From Trochalopteron elliotii (lineage: Eukaryota > Chordata > Aves > Passeriformes > Leiothrichidae): a stretch of 64,000 nucleotides of DNA. Made by a program: the position numbers and the translations under genes. Below the pieces are notes generated by a model. That model saw only the letters and a list, made by a program, of their open reading frames with translations. It was not told the origin of the DNA and made no database searches. The stretch lies in the NCBI GenBank assembly GCA_024734555.1, contig JANPWX010020199.1:2784051-2848050 (forward strand), in the 5' to 3' direction. Positions 13,230-26,644 of the stretch are shown piece by piece (the stretch's first letter is position 1; each line of letters starts with the position of its first letter).

Positions 13230-13520
13230 GAGAGAAAGACACGCTGCACCTCCCCGTTAGTGGCAGGCAGCGCCGGCATCTCAGACCCGGCTGCGGCGGC
13301 GTCTGGCAGCGGAGGCGGACCCGGGGGACCCCCGGCACTCCGAGCCCTGCCCGCCGCGTCCCCGGTCCTGCAGTGACACCCAGCGACCAGCCCCGGCACA
13401 GCCGGCACGGCCCGCCCCTCCTCGCTGCCGCCCTGGCAGAACCCCGGCGTCACCCGCAGACAGCCTCCTTTCTCTCCTTGGGATAAGGTACAACGGGGTG
13501 CCGGAGTCGCTCGGCATAAA
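13230..13520. promoter_or_regulatory. Small dense CpG island, candidate orphan promoter or first exon
   Basis: GC content rises sharply against an AT-rich background: positions 13261-13320 are about 77 percent G+C. I count about 22 CpG dinucleotides in the 180 bases 13261-13440 and about 32 across 13201-13520. Most CpGs elsewhere in the window are lost, so this points to an unmethylated germline promoter or a recently acquired GC-rich insert. A TATAAAA string lies at the plus-strand edge (about 13523). Open frames cross it on both strands (for example 115 codons minus at 13220-13567) but none resembles a known protein. It matches no LTR I recognise. Direction is unknown. Confidence 0.5.
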
Positions 13521-13756
13521 ACTTTATAAAAATATGGGAGAACTGAAAACTGGCATGGGTGATGCACCAGGGGTAAAAAGCAGTTTATTTAACAGCATCA
13601 GAAGAAAAAAGGGAAATTCCTTGGAGTAACTAATCAAAAAAGGGGCAAAATTTATGGACTGCAAATTCATTAGCAAAAGACCTGACTTCTTCCCTTTTTA
13701 TATTTTTCTTTTAAAGGTTTGGAATAAGTGGAACTGATTGTAGTGAATATTGTGGA

Positions 13757-13757
<1 letters not shown>

Positions 13758-13841
<84 letters not shown>

Positions 13842-13875
13842 TTCTTTCTTTTCTTTCTTTTCTTTCTTTCTTTTG
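13758..13875 (+). repeat. (TTTC)n microsatellite
   Basis: Near-perfect TTTC tetranucleotide array, becoming TTTTC-interrupted at its 3' end. It is followed immediately by a CR1 3'-end fragment. The minus-strand Lys-rich frames across it are artefacts. Confidence 0.95.
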
Positions 13876-13888
13876 TGATTCTGCACAA

Positions 13889-13945
13889 AATCATGCAATC
13901 ATAGACTTATACATTTGTGTTGGAAGGAAACCTTAAAGAGCATCA
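13889..13945 (-). mobile_element. CR1 LINE 3'-terminal fragment
   Basis: The plus strand reads as the complement of the conserved CR1 3' end: an ATCATAGA-type string, then TTGGAAGG, a short spacer, CCTTAAAGA and a CATC block. Only the last 60 bases or so survive, typical of 5'-truncated CR1 copies. Confidence 0.6.
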
Positions 13946-13949
13946 GACA

Positions 13950-15500
13950 ATAGGCAAGGAATAAAATCATAAAATCATCAGGACAGAGAGAACTGAAGAA
14001 ATAGCCTCATGACAGTCCCTTACTAAAAGGTATCATTTTTATCTTCCTCTTCTTTCTTTTTTTTAATTTTTTTTTTCAAAATTTCAAATACATTTTTTTG
14101 CAGTGCTCGTGGGGTGAATGTGTGGTATAAATACCAAATGCTCTGGTCAGAAGAGACGAAGCACAGGCAGATCACCAGAATGCTCAAACTCCCTTTATTC
14201 TTGCTACAGGATCACAAAGACCTCTATTACAGCCTTCCAAAAATAGGCCTGTAAAAACCTAGAAGAAAGTTTGTGGCAAACAAGGTTTTAGAATAATCAG
14301 ATTATACAGGAGGAAAAGAAAACTTCTATGAAACAAGACAGTTTTCTACCCTCCCACTCTTCCTACAGAAAATATTAGCCTTCTAAAGCTGCTTGCAAAA
14401 ATAAAAATTTCTGGAGGTGTGGTTGTAATTTTAAAATTTTATGGTTCGTGTGAGAAATTTGAATATTTCTCTAGTACTCTTACTGCATAGCCCAATAATT
14501 TTGATTATAAGGTGTTTTTACTTTTTTTCCCTTTTCATGCAGTGTTGTATCTGTGTGCATCTACTGGATATGTGAGGACGGAAAGAAGCTTGTAAGAGAG
14601 AAGCTAACTTTCAGCTAGAATTTAGGCTGATGAGATACCTTAAAGAAGGCCTAAATAATCTGCCACCATTCACAAACTCTTAGTTTTTTAAGATGACGGC
14701 TACCCAGCTCTTCTGTGATTAGCAGACGCGATTTGCAAGGGCTCTATTCATTCAAAACAGTCTGCAACCTTTGATGTCAAAGAAGCTGTGGAGTGCCTGA
14801 CTGCAAGCTGCAGAGGGTCACAGATCTCTGCTCTGCACACAGCCTTATCTATTCATCAGAAATTCATCCAGGCCATGGAAACTTTTTCATTTTCACTGCA
14901 CAGGCCTCAGAAAGCCAAATGGCATGGGAAATTTAATGTAAGTCAGTCTCACATTCCCTGACCATGAATGTGAAAAAATTAATCCTCTGCAGCTAAATAC
15001 TTTTGTAGTCATTTGGTATAAAAGGCAATGGTCTGTCACTTATATCCTACACTAAACCAGTAATGAAATCTTGAAGGAGGAGGCGGGGGGTGGAGGAGGC
15101 AGGAGTTTCACTACCACAGTGAAGCCAAAATTAGGCCATTGCTTTACTGCTCCGAAGCAATTTGGGAGTTGGCATAATTGAATGCACAGCGTTATTCCCA
15201 GTAGCACAGGATGCAAGCAGACCTTGAGAAGTCAGGTGTGATGGCAGATGTTATCACTGACTTCTGCAGAGCTTTTGCCCTTGCTTCTTTTTAAGCATTT
15301 CTACCGCTGACTGTAGTTCTGCAGCAATATTTAACATCTGGGCTCTTTTCATCGGGTCTCACACCCTAAACTTTGTCATAACAACATCAAAAGAAAGTGA
15401 AGCCTCAAGGGTGTCCATCAGACACACACAACCAGCACTTGATTATGACACGTCTTCTTTCTTTACAAGCTCCTTGGAGAAGACAGTTCAGAAGGTTGAA
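13950..15500. other. Unique sequence; possible conserved non-coding block at 14690-15060
   Basis: No transposon or gene was recognised. The interval 14690-15060 is compositionally balanced with several TTCATTC, TTTGATGTCAAAG and CATTCA-type strings and no repeat, which could be a conserved non-coding element. A GGAGG-rich string occurs at about 15080-15105. Confidence 0.35.
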
Positions 15501-15942
15501 TTATAGAACCACAGAATGGTTTGTGTTAGAAGGGGCCTTAGAGATCATGTCGTTCCAACCTGCCTGCCGAGAGCTGGGACATCTTTCACTAAGACCAGGT
15601 TGCTCAAAGCCCCATCAAACCTGGCCTCGAACACTTCCCGGGATGGGGCATCCACAGCTTCTCTGGGCAACCCATGCCACCCGACAGTGAAGAACTTCTT
15701 CTTAATATCTGACCTAAACTTGCTGTCAGTCAGTTTGAAACAATCATCCTTGTTCTATCACCACATGCCCTTTTCAAAATTCCCTCTCCAGCTCTCTTAG
15801 AGCCCCTTTAGGTACTGGGAGGAGCTCTAAGATCTCCTTGAAGCCTTCTTTTCTCCAGCTTAGCAACTCTCTCAGGCTGACTCTGTAGCAAAAGTATTCC
15901 AGCCCCCTAAGAATCCTCATGGCATAGTCTGACCTCTCTCCA
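15501..15942 (-). mobile_element. CR1 LINE 3' fragment (about 440 bp)
   Basis: The plus strand starts with the complement of the CR1 3' tail (TAGAACCACAGAATGG, then a GGGGCCTTAGAGATCAT block). It continues through complements of the conserved segments usually seen in avian CR1: a TTGCTCAAAGCCCCATC block, a CTTGAACACTTCC-like block, GGGATGGGGCATCCACAG and TTCTCTGGGCAAC. It then enters the last part of the reverse-transcriptase reading frame. Frames are broken, so the copy is dead and 5'-truncated. Confidence 0.92.
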
Positions 15943-15961
15943 GAGAAAAGAAACAGGTGAC

Positions 15962-15996
15962 AAATGCAAGTGTTACAAATGCAAATGCAAATGCAA
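15962..15996 (+). repeat. ATGCAA hexamer repeat containing overlapping octamer motifs
   Basis: A short tandem of ATGCAA units just beyond the CR1. It creates two overlapping ATGCAAAT octamers (15979-15986 and 15985-15992), the classical POU-domain recognition sequence. A function is unproven; a slipped short repeat is the simpler explanation. Confidence 0.45.
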
Positions 15997-15999
15997 GTG

Positions 16000-18900
16000 G
16001 TCTTCCAGTCACAAATATAGATAGTAAATACAATAACAATGTGAGAAAAAGTTAAAAGCAGTAGGAAATAAGAGCATATGAGCAGTGATGAGACTCTGTG
16101 ACTGCTGCTTCGTAAAGCATACAAATTATGACTGTCCTTAGCATTCATGACACAAATTAGCTCTATAAATGGTCATCAACATCAGAAGAAATGGGATCTT
16201 GTAAATACTATGCACTTCATAATCCAAGGAATAAATATGCTGGAAATGTACTTTATGAAAAATAATAAATAATGTTCATCCTTTTAATTTAAAAAAGAGC
16301 AAAAGTTTGTTGCCCTTATGAAATATAGGAGGTTAGCATCAGATGAAAAATCTAAATATTTTTAAAAATTCACAAAGATCAGAAACATTTATCAAGAGTT
16401 CACATTTCTGATAAATATTTAAGTGTGCAAGGCAGAACCACCGAGAACAGTAAATACTTTATAGCTGGCACTTTGTCAAAACTATAAGTGGTTCTGCCTT
16501 TGAATTTTACATCACCACTAAATTTACAGTCATTTTATAAGTGGCACAAGACAAGAATTACTTCTTTCTAAATCTAAACCAAGTAATAAATCTAACATCA
16601 GGATTCCTCTTATTGTCTGTTATCATCTGATGACAATGCCTTTTACCTTCATTGTCTTGACAGAAATATGATATGTAAAATCATAATGTCACATCACTCA
16701 CTATGATTTAACACTAGCCAGCCCATACCATTTTAATCAATCAACATTGTCGCTTTTTAGTGTAATGATTTTCTGGTGGATTCCTTGTGTTTAATATGAT
16801 ATATATGTCTTATCAGCACTTGATTTACTATTTCATTTCGGAGTCTAACAGCTTGGAAGGCCATTCCTGCCTCCTTCAGACACCACTGGAATTGGAAAAC
16901 AAGTACTACCCAAGAACTAATTGTGGAAATCATCTGGAAGATATGAAATTACTTTTACCACAAGCTTGGTTCTTGGGGAAAAGCAAGACAGGAAAATGCA
17001 GTGAAATAAGGGAACTAAGCAGTACAGCACAAGCAGGAGCAATTTTTTTTTTTTTTTTTTTTGTCTTCACTGTACCACTGAAATGGACACAAGCATCCCT
17101 AACTAACAATGTGATTGCTGCATTCCATGGTTTGGTTTTAAAACTTTCCAAACTGTGCAGAGGCTTCTCTGAATAAAGGAGCTCTTTTCCTTATGTTTCT
17201 CTGAATATTATATAGTCTTACTATTTATTATTCAGAGATGGCTACTGCATTTATTTCTCAGACAATTTCAAGAAAAACAATTTTTGCTTGTAAAGTACTC
17301 TCAAGCACTACCCAATATATGACTGGAATAACCCACCTACATTTGAACACGTCTTTACATTAGACTGTAGCAAAGCACAGATGTTTAGAGCTGTCAAAGA
17401 ATAATAAAGCAACAAGTTTAACAGGAAAATTTTGCTTTTACATGCTATTGCAGAATACTGGGAAGACTATACACTCATGCATGGAAAAATACCCATGCAT
17501 CAGGTAACAAAAGGATTGGGTGGAAACTGCTATATTTCAGAGTAATGAGTCCCTTTTAAGAGTCCTCAGTCAGTTAATGTTTGACAACGTATAAGATGTA
17601 AAATTTCAAGTGGCAAAATCACTCTAAACTCAATAAATATAGCACTTGCAGGACCAATTAGCCCTCTCTAAGTGACAGATAAAGAAACAAAGGTAAGAGA
17701 AATGGTGAGACAAATAGTGTTCACGGGGAAAAGTGACATTTAAGTTGCATCACAGATCATGCAGCTAACTGAGAAGACATGAAGGCTCTTTTATCAGTTT
17801 ATAAGTGGATAAATTCTCAATTTCTTACTGAAGATCCGAGAATTGAAACATCATTTATTTTATTGTGAAAGAACAAAAGTATTTAGGAATATTTTTTTAC
17901 CATAAAGCTCATTTTTTCAAAATAAGAAAGGATGTGAAATGCCCTTTTCAGTTTACTTTTGCTTGTTTCATAAATTCTTCTTTCTTCTAAACATATAAGG
18001 TAAGTTACTCAGATTAGGACATTGCTACTTTTTAGAACAATATCTAAAAATAGTAGATTTGCCAGTTAAGTCCCAGCTATGTCTTTCAGGGCAATGCTGA
18101 AATTTGACTTACTTTTACAGTAAATCTCTATTCTTACAGTGTCTGGCGACAATTGAATTCCTTCATAATCCCTACCTTTTTAATTATTCTCCTTATAAGG
18201 CATCACAGCCAATGGGACAAAAACAAGTCAAAAATTATCAAGATCATTTTCCCTAGTGCAGGAAAGAAGTACTGAGAAATTTTTGGGTCTTAGTTCACCT
18301 TTCTTTTGGGAAAAGATCTTTTGTCTTCCAACATGAGGAGATATTCATCAGGTATTAAATTTCATGATGTTTTGCATTTTTTAATTTACTGCTCTTAAAA
18401 TACTCCATATCAATGGTGTAACTTCCATTCGTCTATATTCCTTCTCTGGCCCTTAGGAATAACCATCTAGTCCTTTCTTCTTTATTATCAGTTCTCTGCA
18501 AGTCTAGTAATGGAAAGAAACTCATCTGTGGTGACACACTGCCCTTCTGGTACCACAGACTTAGTTCTTACACGTTGGACATAAGTTATGTAGCGAAAGA
18601 ACCACAAGAACCTTGATTAAATTCTCATAAATACAAATCCCCCTTTTCCTTATGTCTTTTACACCTCTTGCAACAAAGTTTCAAGAAGGGCAAAGGAAGT
18701 CATAGTCAGCTGCAGAATGACTTAGCTGTTGGAGCTTTGGGTGATGTGGGAGTAAATGGAATGATAAGGCAGTACAGAAAAAAATAATAGGAAATACTAA
18801 GAAAATAATGGGAAATTAATATAATTTAGTCACAAATGTTGAGAAGTCAGATTTTTTTTCCTTGTAGTCAAGCATTCAGTCAAGCCATAATTTATAGCTG

Positions 18901-21100
18901 CTGCATGCAGGTACAATTTACCTGGATGCCCCTGAATGCAGGGTATTCCTGTGAAGAACACCCTGACCTCCAACACATTGTTACCCTTCACAGTCACCAG
19001 ATATTGCTATTTGATTCTGATGTACCTTGTCCAATCACCTACGGAAAAACAGATTTGGAAAAAATATCACAAGCTATAACAGAAGCCTGTGGAGTATCTC
19101 CTTCACTAATTCTTGTTTTTTCTTGTCCTTTTAGAATGATAGTATTTCACAGTAGGAATCACTTTACTTCATACATAGTCTACATTTTCAGCTACCCATC
19201 ACACAGGAAAAAATAAAATCAGAGTCAACTTAAGAGGGATATTTTTATATGATCAGGTTATTATCTAATCTTCTGTAGTAGATTTCCATATCTTTCTCCA
19301 GAGTCTTTAGTCCATCCATAGTCTCAGTCATGACAGAAGTCTGATCTGGTACAGTAATTCCTATCATAAATAACACATTGCCTCAGACATAATTAATAGA
19401 CCTGACTAAGGAATGCAGAAGCAGTCACTTCTCCCTTGACCTTAAGGATACATCTACTGCTGTAATACTCACCATTTTCTCAAGAAAGAGGTCTCCTACA
19501 ATTTTTTAATTAAAACATTTCAGAACTAAAGTAGCTTCTGAAAACACCTACCCCACAGCTCAATACATTACAATTAGTCTGTAGCACTCAGATCCAAATG
19601 CACCCACGTTGCAATTCAGTACAATACTATCAGTCTGTAGAGGACACACTCCCACATCACAATTTCCAAAATACCTTCTGTTTAAAGAGGAGAAGACACT
19701 ATATGTCATATCCAAGTTTTCACTAATTTTATGCAAGGCATGGTTTCAACTCTGAAGTTTGTTGTGATAACTTAACACTGTTCTTCCTTGTTATTATCAT
19801 ATTGTTATACTCTTCATTTTTTAGGTTACTGTTCTTCATGTACTTTCCTCTAGAAATACTTGCTTTAGGAAAAGAAGTTTGGTCTAATTTACACACACTT
19901 TGCAGAGCTTTGTGCAGGCATAACCCCTTGGAACAAAAAAATATACATTAGGAAAAATATAGCAGATTATTTTCTCAGCAAGTGGATTTTATTACATTAA
20001 AAAAAAAGAAAGCAGTAGGTTTGAATTTCATTTTAATAAACCTTTGGCTCTTTGCCCTTATGAAGAGCTCAAATAAGCTTAGTCTCTACCTTTTTTCTCT
20101 AATTCTCTGATCCGAGGGTTTTTCTTACACGGTATATAATAAAAGTACTTTAAAATCACTAATATAATTAAAAGTGTTAGGGCTAGATATAGCTGACAAC
20201 CCATTTACAAGCTCTCATACTCATGTCAGTGGAAAAATAGGATTTTAAAAAAACTTGTTAGATCCATTTCTTTCAGTCATAAAAAAACCAGATTGCATTC
20301 CATGTTATCTGTGGCAGGCACAGAGTTTCTTCTTGCTTTCTGAGTTCTGCGATATCATCTTAAATATTAAAAGACAAAACTATAGTAACTAAACCAAAAA
20401 GCCTGTTACTGTTTTTAAAATAAAATTAAGGCATTCATATAGCTCTCTTTCCAGAGTACCAGTATAGAGGTGAAGGAGCACTGTCCTTTGGAAGATTGAT
20501 ATTGTTGCCCATTGTTCTTAAAAATATTTTGCTAAATTGTGTTTCGAGGTTCTGGATTTTTCAGATCCTCCAAATCAAAATCAGGTTTAGATTCCTGCAA
20601 ATATACAATGAAGGCCATTTAACAGTCCAGTGATAGGGAAAAAAGCCCAACAACCAGAATATATTTTCCCTAAACCGAGTGCTCCAGCTGTCATACAACA
20701 TCTGCAGGTCAGGTGATAGCTTCAGGATTAACCTGGAAAAATGTAGATGAGTATTCAACACTACTTTCTTTAACAACATTCTGCAGGGCAGATCAGTCAT
20801 TGAATGTCTAGGGCTCAGCAAATCTGCAAGTAAAAATTACTACTAACAGAAAACAATTCTCCATGCAAAGCACTTCAGCTCACACAAATCAAGTGACACA
20901 AAGAGGGTTTCATCTACTTAGCCAAGATCAGGTTGATAACCATGACAGGTTGATATTGGTTTTCAATACATTCTTCCCTGATAAAATTGAACTGCTAGAA
21001 ATAGTTTGCCTTATACTGGATTACATCCAGTATAGTTGCTAAGGTCATTATTTCTTTCCATAATTTTCCTTTATGGCCACCAGAAAGTCACCTTTTATGA
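16000..21100. other. Long unique stretch, no gene or mobile element recognised
   Basis: AT-rich, mostly unique DNA. A 20-base T tract lies at 17043-17062 inside a 129-codon plus-strand frame (16787-17176) that has no family resemblance. A 126-codon plus frame at 18836-19216 is also anonymous. No CR1, LTR or SINE was seen. Confidence 0.4.
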
Positions 21101-21117
21101 ACAAATAAAGCTTAATC

Positions 21118-21209
<92 letters not shown>

Positions 21210-21211
21210 TC
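21118..21211 (+). repeat. (CTTT)n microsatellite
   Basis: Nearly perfect CTTT array of about 94 bases in unique sequence. The 74-codon frame encoding a Phe/Leu/Ser repeat is a product of the array. Confidence 0.95.
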
Positions 21212-21299
21212 AAGGGTTTCAGGCCTGAATGAAAGACCGGGTTTAAGTCTGTGCCATTAGACTTGGCTTGACAATTATAACCATACTCAGACTGAATTT

Positions 21300-21322
21300 A
21301 AAAAAAAAAAAAAAAAAAAAAA
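21300..21322 (+). repeat. Poly-A tract, 23 bases
   Basis: Pure A run followed by a C-rich string. It could be a retroposed tail, but the upstream 200 bases (the CTTT array and a short unique piece) do not resemble a known transcript. Confidence 0.7.
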
Positions 21323-21324
21323 GA

Positions 21325-24300
21325 AGCCCCCCCAAAAAACTCCCCACACAGTCCATATCAGGTCACTGTCCTTTGGACCTAAATATTCAGGAATTTCATC
21401 TCCCATGGACACATCACATTGTTTCAGGTTTAGGAGTTGTTTGTGATAAACAGGCAGTTAAAGCAACAGCCAAATACTTTAATCAGATTATTCGAATACA
21501 GAAGCAGTTTGAATGGGATGAATTTTGATAGAAATAAAAATACCCCTATTCATACCCATGAAGAGCACAGAAGGTGATCTATAGAAGAATACCCTTTCCG
21601 AAATAAAAAAGATGAAAAAGTTCAGCTTTATAGCTCTTTAAAGTACACAGAATATGCAAGTTCATGACCCATATCTCAGCACATGCAACTCACAGTTCTT
21701 TAGACAGTGTAACAGTAATATTTCTTTAAGAGTATACAGGCTAGAAGACATTTCCAAAAAGGGGGTAAAGCCAAAAGGAGATAAAGCCACAGGCTCACAC
21801 ATTGCATGACTGAGCCATCCATGTCTCAAAAAAGATATGAATCCCACTGAATTAAATCATAAGTAATTTTATCTGTGCAGAAACAAAACATTCTCATATG
21901 CCTTTCATTCTTAAAAATATGAAAACAAGCTCAGAATTGACAGCTAATAAAGCATCACATAAATGCTGCAAATATCTAAAATAATAGAAGGCTGGTGGAT
22001 ATAGTACAGGCAACTATAGTTGTCCCTCAGACTGTCTTTCTGTAAACACATTACAGTATCTTTCAATATCTTACACTTAAATAACTTGATTTTCTTTGAT
22101 TACGCTAAACAAAATGAAGTAGTGAACAATGACTGGTTTATACATATGCCACATTACTTTTTTCAAAGTACAATATCCATCAGGCACTTCTTAGTACATT
22201 GCCTTTAGCAAATTAAGGGTTTCTTATTGAATTATGCTGCAGCTGCTCTTCAGCCTGTGCTCAGCTCAAAACACCACAGAAGCATAAATGAGACACTGAA
22301 CTCACTAACAGACATCACTCCAGCAGAAAACACCTCCTTAAGTATAAAATCAAGTTATTACTAACTTATTGTTATTTGATTGTACTTTTTTAAACATTTG
22401 CAACTCATTCAGAATATATTTTGAAGAAAAGTGCCAAGATAGATATAGTATACAAGTGTGCAAAGCACAAGTCTTTATGAAATATTTTATTTCCTTGCTA
22501 CAGACCACTTCAGAAAACATTGTATTTACAATGTAAATGCACAACATTTCAAAAAGCTTTAAAAAGCTTTAAAAATTTGGACACCTAACAGACGACAACT
22601 TGCTTTCAGTTTTATTTAGGTGTCAATAGAAAGTAAAAGGGAAAAAGAGAAGCTTGGCTTGTCTGCGGCACACCATGAATACCCTGAATTAATGCTCAAT
22701 TTATGCTTGACATATATGCTGAAAAATCGAGACATCCTCCCATAAATTCTATCCTGTAAGTAATGGAACAAGGTCCTCTATAAAAAAAAAAAAAAAAAAA
22801 AACAAAGCTCCATTAACTCCATTATAAGGAAAGTTTCAGAGAATTACATTTTGTTCATTATAATTTGCCTGTGATTAAACCAATCTCACATATTTGCTCA
22901 ACTTTGTTAAAAAACAGGTATGGAAATGCTCATTGCAAGGGATAAAGAATTAATTCTGGTGCAAGCCATTAGAGGCATCAAAGGTTAACTTTAGTGTGAT
23001 TATCTTCTTCTGATGGGAAGTTATGGCATTAAAGCAGGAATTCTGAATTCGAGAATTTTAGCATAACTCATGAATGCAACATTGTCAGCATGTATTACCT
23101 TCCCTGAGCTATCCTTGTTTGGCAGGAGGCATTAATATGAAAAGTTAGGAATTTAAAATATTGCAGTTTATCCAAAACAAAGTCATAAGTACTTTAACTA
23201 GATAGTGGACAACAAAGTCACATTAATTTCAGTATCACATAATGGATAATGCATGTTTGAGTCAGAGGCATCCAGCACTAAGGTATTCTGATCAGAGACT
23301 AAACAACATGGTGGAAAAACATGGATATAAGGAAGGTAACCTCAATCTAGACACTGTCATGACTCTAATACTACTTCATGTTTGAAACCAGTAAAAACAA
23401 TAGAATCTTTAGCCTAACATTCGTACTGTGTTTTAAATGTTTAAGGAGGATATCGTGTTCCCTCGATTCTTCTTGAAAAGAGTTTATAAAGCTGCTGCTA
23501 CGGGAGTCAGTTCCACTATTGCCACCTCTTTTGTGTAGCCATCCTGCCTTTCCCAGCTGTCTAATGCATTTCATAGACCTTATTTCCAACAAGATCCCCA
23601 GATGATGGCATAAAATGTGATAGACATGTTGCACTCAGGAAAATCAGTGGGTCCTATAAGAACTCCATACAGCTCCCAAAGTTACAATATGTGATGATGA
23701 AATAAGGGAAAAAAGGTTTAAAAATAATTCTCTCTTTTAACTTGTTTCTTGTCAAAACATTCAGGTCCTGTTCATTTTAATTATATTGGAAGGTTTGGAA
23801 AAGTTTGCTTCTGTTAAAAGCACATTTGAATCTTTCCATTGTAAACAATGCCACAGTACTTTCTGTATCACCTGAGTATCTGACAAAATCTAAAGGTGCA
23901 GCCTATCTGTTGCCAGAGACTGTGGTTGATCCCTTTCTTCTTTCCAAATGAGCTAGTGATGTGATATTTGATAGAAATACACCATCAAGGAGTGCATTTC
24001 AGGACTTTTTCTGAAATGCTAGCTAGAATAAGCAACTTTTTTTGCTTTTCTGAAAGCGTGCATTAAACATCTTGTGATATGATAAACCCTTACTACTGAA
24101 AAAACTATGAAAAGCAACAAATATTCAGAGTAATTCTCCATGCTCATCCTTTTGTGTGTGTGTGCAAAACATCCACCAGTTTAATATAAAAAGGAGTGGA
24201 CTCTGTTTTTTCATAGTCAAAATACTTATGCAACTAAAAATTTAGCAACATGAAAACAGAAAACAGTCTAAGATTGCATGCTGCAAGCTTCCAGGGCTGC

Positions 24301-26570
24301 AACAGCTGTAACGTTGTCAGCCTGGATTAACAGTGATCTGTAGACAAAATCAGTGGTCAGAAAAGCCAAAGTGGCAATGGCAATTTCTGGTGGAAATCTT
24401 CAGCAATGCTCATTGTTGACCAGACACAGTTCCTGCTAAAGTCCATGGAAGTTTTACTAAAGATATTAGAAAAAGCATATTCAGACAACTATTGAATACT
24501 CTGGGAAATGCTGGCCAAAAATGACACCATGTGGTGAAGGTCAGCAGTATGGGGAGTGTAAACTGAGAAAGCTGAAGGTCCTGTAACATAAACAGTGTGC
24601 CAGAGGATTGTTCTAATCACATATGTTAAAATCTTGACGTAAAAAATCTTAAAAATTGATGTTTAGAGTACAATACAGCCATATTTAAACCTACTGTTTT
24701 CATAAAAAGAAGAAAACTGTATGAAAAGGTCACAGTTTAATTCCATGACCATATATTTACTCTTTATTCCCACAGTGAAAATGTCTAATTGAAAAGAGCA
24801 AACTAAAACTTACTTATTATAAAAGTATTTTAGTTAATACTAATTTCTTAATATTGATTCCTATTTAAACATTTTAAATGTACTCTACAGCAGCCATACA
24901 ATTCTTATTGGCACTTGTAAGCATTTAAGATATCAACTAAAAGCAGTATGTTAAAATACATTTTGTTTAGCTATCTAAAAAATAGAATTTAATTAGCAAG
25001 CAATTCAAGCACTCAACAGTTACATATTTTGTTAAAATAATGCAGATTACAGTTACAAAATACATTTAAACTTGATTAGACATTATGAATTCTGATTTTT
25101 CTTTCAGGGACATATTACTGGAGGGGGAAATTGGCAGCATTGGTTTCATTGGATTTTGGAGGTCTTCTTTATTTTTGGGCGTTTGGTGCTTTTGTTGTTG
25201 ATTATTTGTTTGTTTTTCCCACCAGTCTCCAAAGGGACATTTTTCTATTTAATGCCAAATTTCCAAAAGTTTACAAAGATTCATTCAATTAAGAGTGTTC
25301 TTTAGTGTCTCATTTTAAATTACTGCCATCATGCCATATGAAACTCACCTGTAATTCATTATGCCCTCTGACGGGTGTTTGGAACTCTAAGACCATAAAT
25401 GCAGCTTAGTGAATGAAGGTAAGCATTCAAGGAAGTATGAATCCTTGCATTTATCTCTGAGTTTGTCTCTCTTGTGAAAATATTGGGCAGTATACTGTGC
25501 ACAAACTGTTGCAAACCAATCTAATAGAGACATGAGAATAGTTTTTTAATTATTACTTTTTAATACTGATCTCAAAAAGTAGGTCTTGAAACAATAACTT
25601 GAAATACTATCAGACCGGAAGTCTACCTAGCCTTACATCTGTCCTCTTCTTTTTAACTATTCAGCCTATTTTAACTACTGTGCCTATCTTATCTATTCAA
25701 GTTGGGTCTTCTCTGTAGGCAGAAAACATATATACACACATGTTTTTCTTTAAAACAGGGACCTCTGCTCCTACAAAATTACACAATTACAAATAAAGCC
25801 AAAGATAAAGTTTTGGGAGAATATGCTATGCATAGGGGAAGGAAGAGAGAAGGGAGGATCTGATATAAAAGCTGCATGCGTTCTTTCAATTTACTGTATG
25901 TCAGACCTTTAATTGATGGTTTCTCTAATTCTTCCTGAATTAGAGGACTAAAAATGTGCCTTTTGTGAGTGGAACAGTCTTCATCAGACAGAGCATCAGA
26001 CAGAGTATGGGAAAAACAGTTTTTACATGAGGAATGGGTCAGAGAGTTAAACAAAAGAAGAAGAAAACAATTCAAGCCTGTCATCAGTAGTACAATTTCT
26101 CAAAGAGTAAAGTTTGGGACCTGTTTGTCTACCACTGGGGAGGAGAAAACTCTACAAGTCAACCTTATTCATCATTCACTGCCTCTCTAGCAAAGGAAAT
26201 CAAGAATTTTCACTAGGCACCACAGGGAGCTGAAGAATGTAATAAAAACTTTGACATTAACTGCAAAGGTGAATTGAACGTTTCTGCAACAGCAAGAGTT
26301 CAAACAAAATGCTTCTCTAGTTTTCACCAGCTATACACAAATATGTTTTTTGCTACAAAATCCTCCACACAGTCACAGGTGTCAGGGAAAATTCCACATA
26401 AATGTAGCAGGTGTTTCTATTACTAGTGAATGAGCATAATTATTGAGTTTTATGAGATGCCCAAAACTTACTATGAGTTCATCAAAGGATTCCAAAATGA
26501 CAAAAATAAATTATCACATTATTAAAGGAGTAAATAGGCAGACTCTGGTTGCAAACCTAACCATTCTTGA
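21325..26570. other. Unique sequence with a possible conserved block near 22.8-23.1 kb
   Basis: No transposon or gene was recognised. A 21-base A tract lies at 22782-22802. Downstream of it, 22820-23130 is unique DNA with TTCATTATAATTTG, TGATTAAACCAAT and CATTAATATG strings, resembling a conserved non-coding element by eye. Small ORFs (at most 101 codons) match nothing. Confidence 0.35.
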
Positions 26571-26571
26571 C

Positions 26572-26644
26572 TATATGTATGATATACATATCATTCATAT
26601 ATGATATATATCTATATATCTATATAGATATCATATACATCATG
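26572..26644. repeat. AT-rich partial palindrome (TATATC/GATATA type)
   Basis: Alternating TATATC, ATATGATAT and GATATA units with self-complementary segments. It can fold back on itself and sits directly at the edge of a CR1 cluster, as often seen where insertions accumulate in AT-rich DNA. Confidence 0.6.

Noticed and set aside
13220..13567. 115-codon minus frame through the CpG island as a real protein
   Set aside because: GC-rich DNA lacks stops in several frames at once; product is Gly/Ala/Arg/Pro-rich with no known domain.
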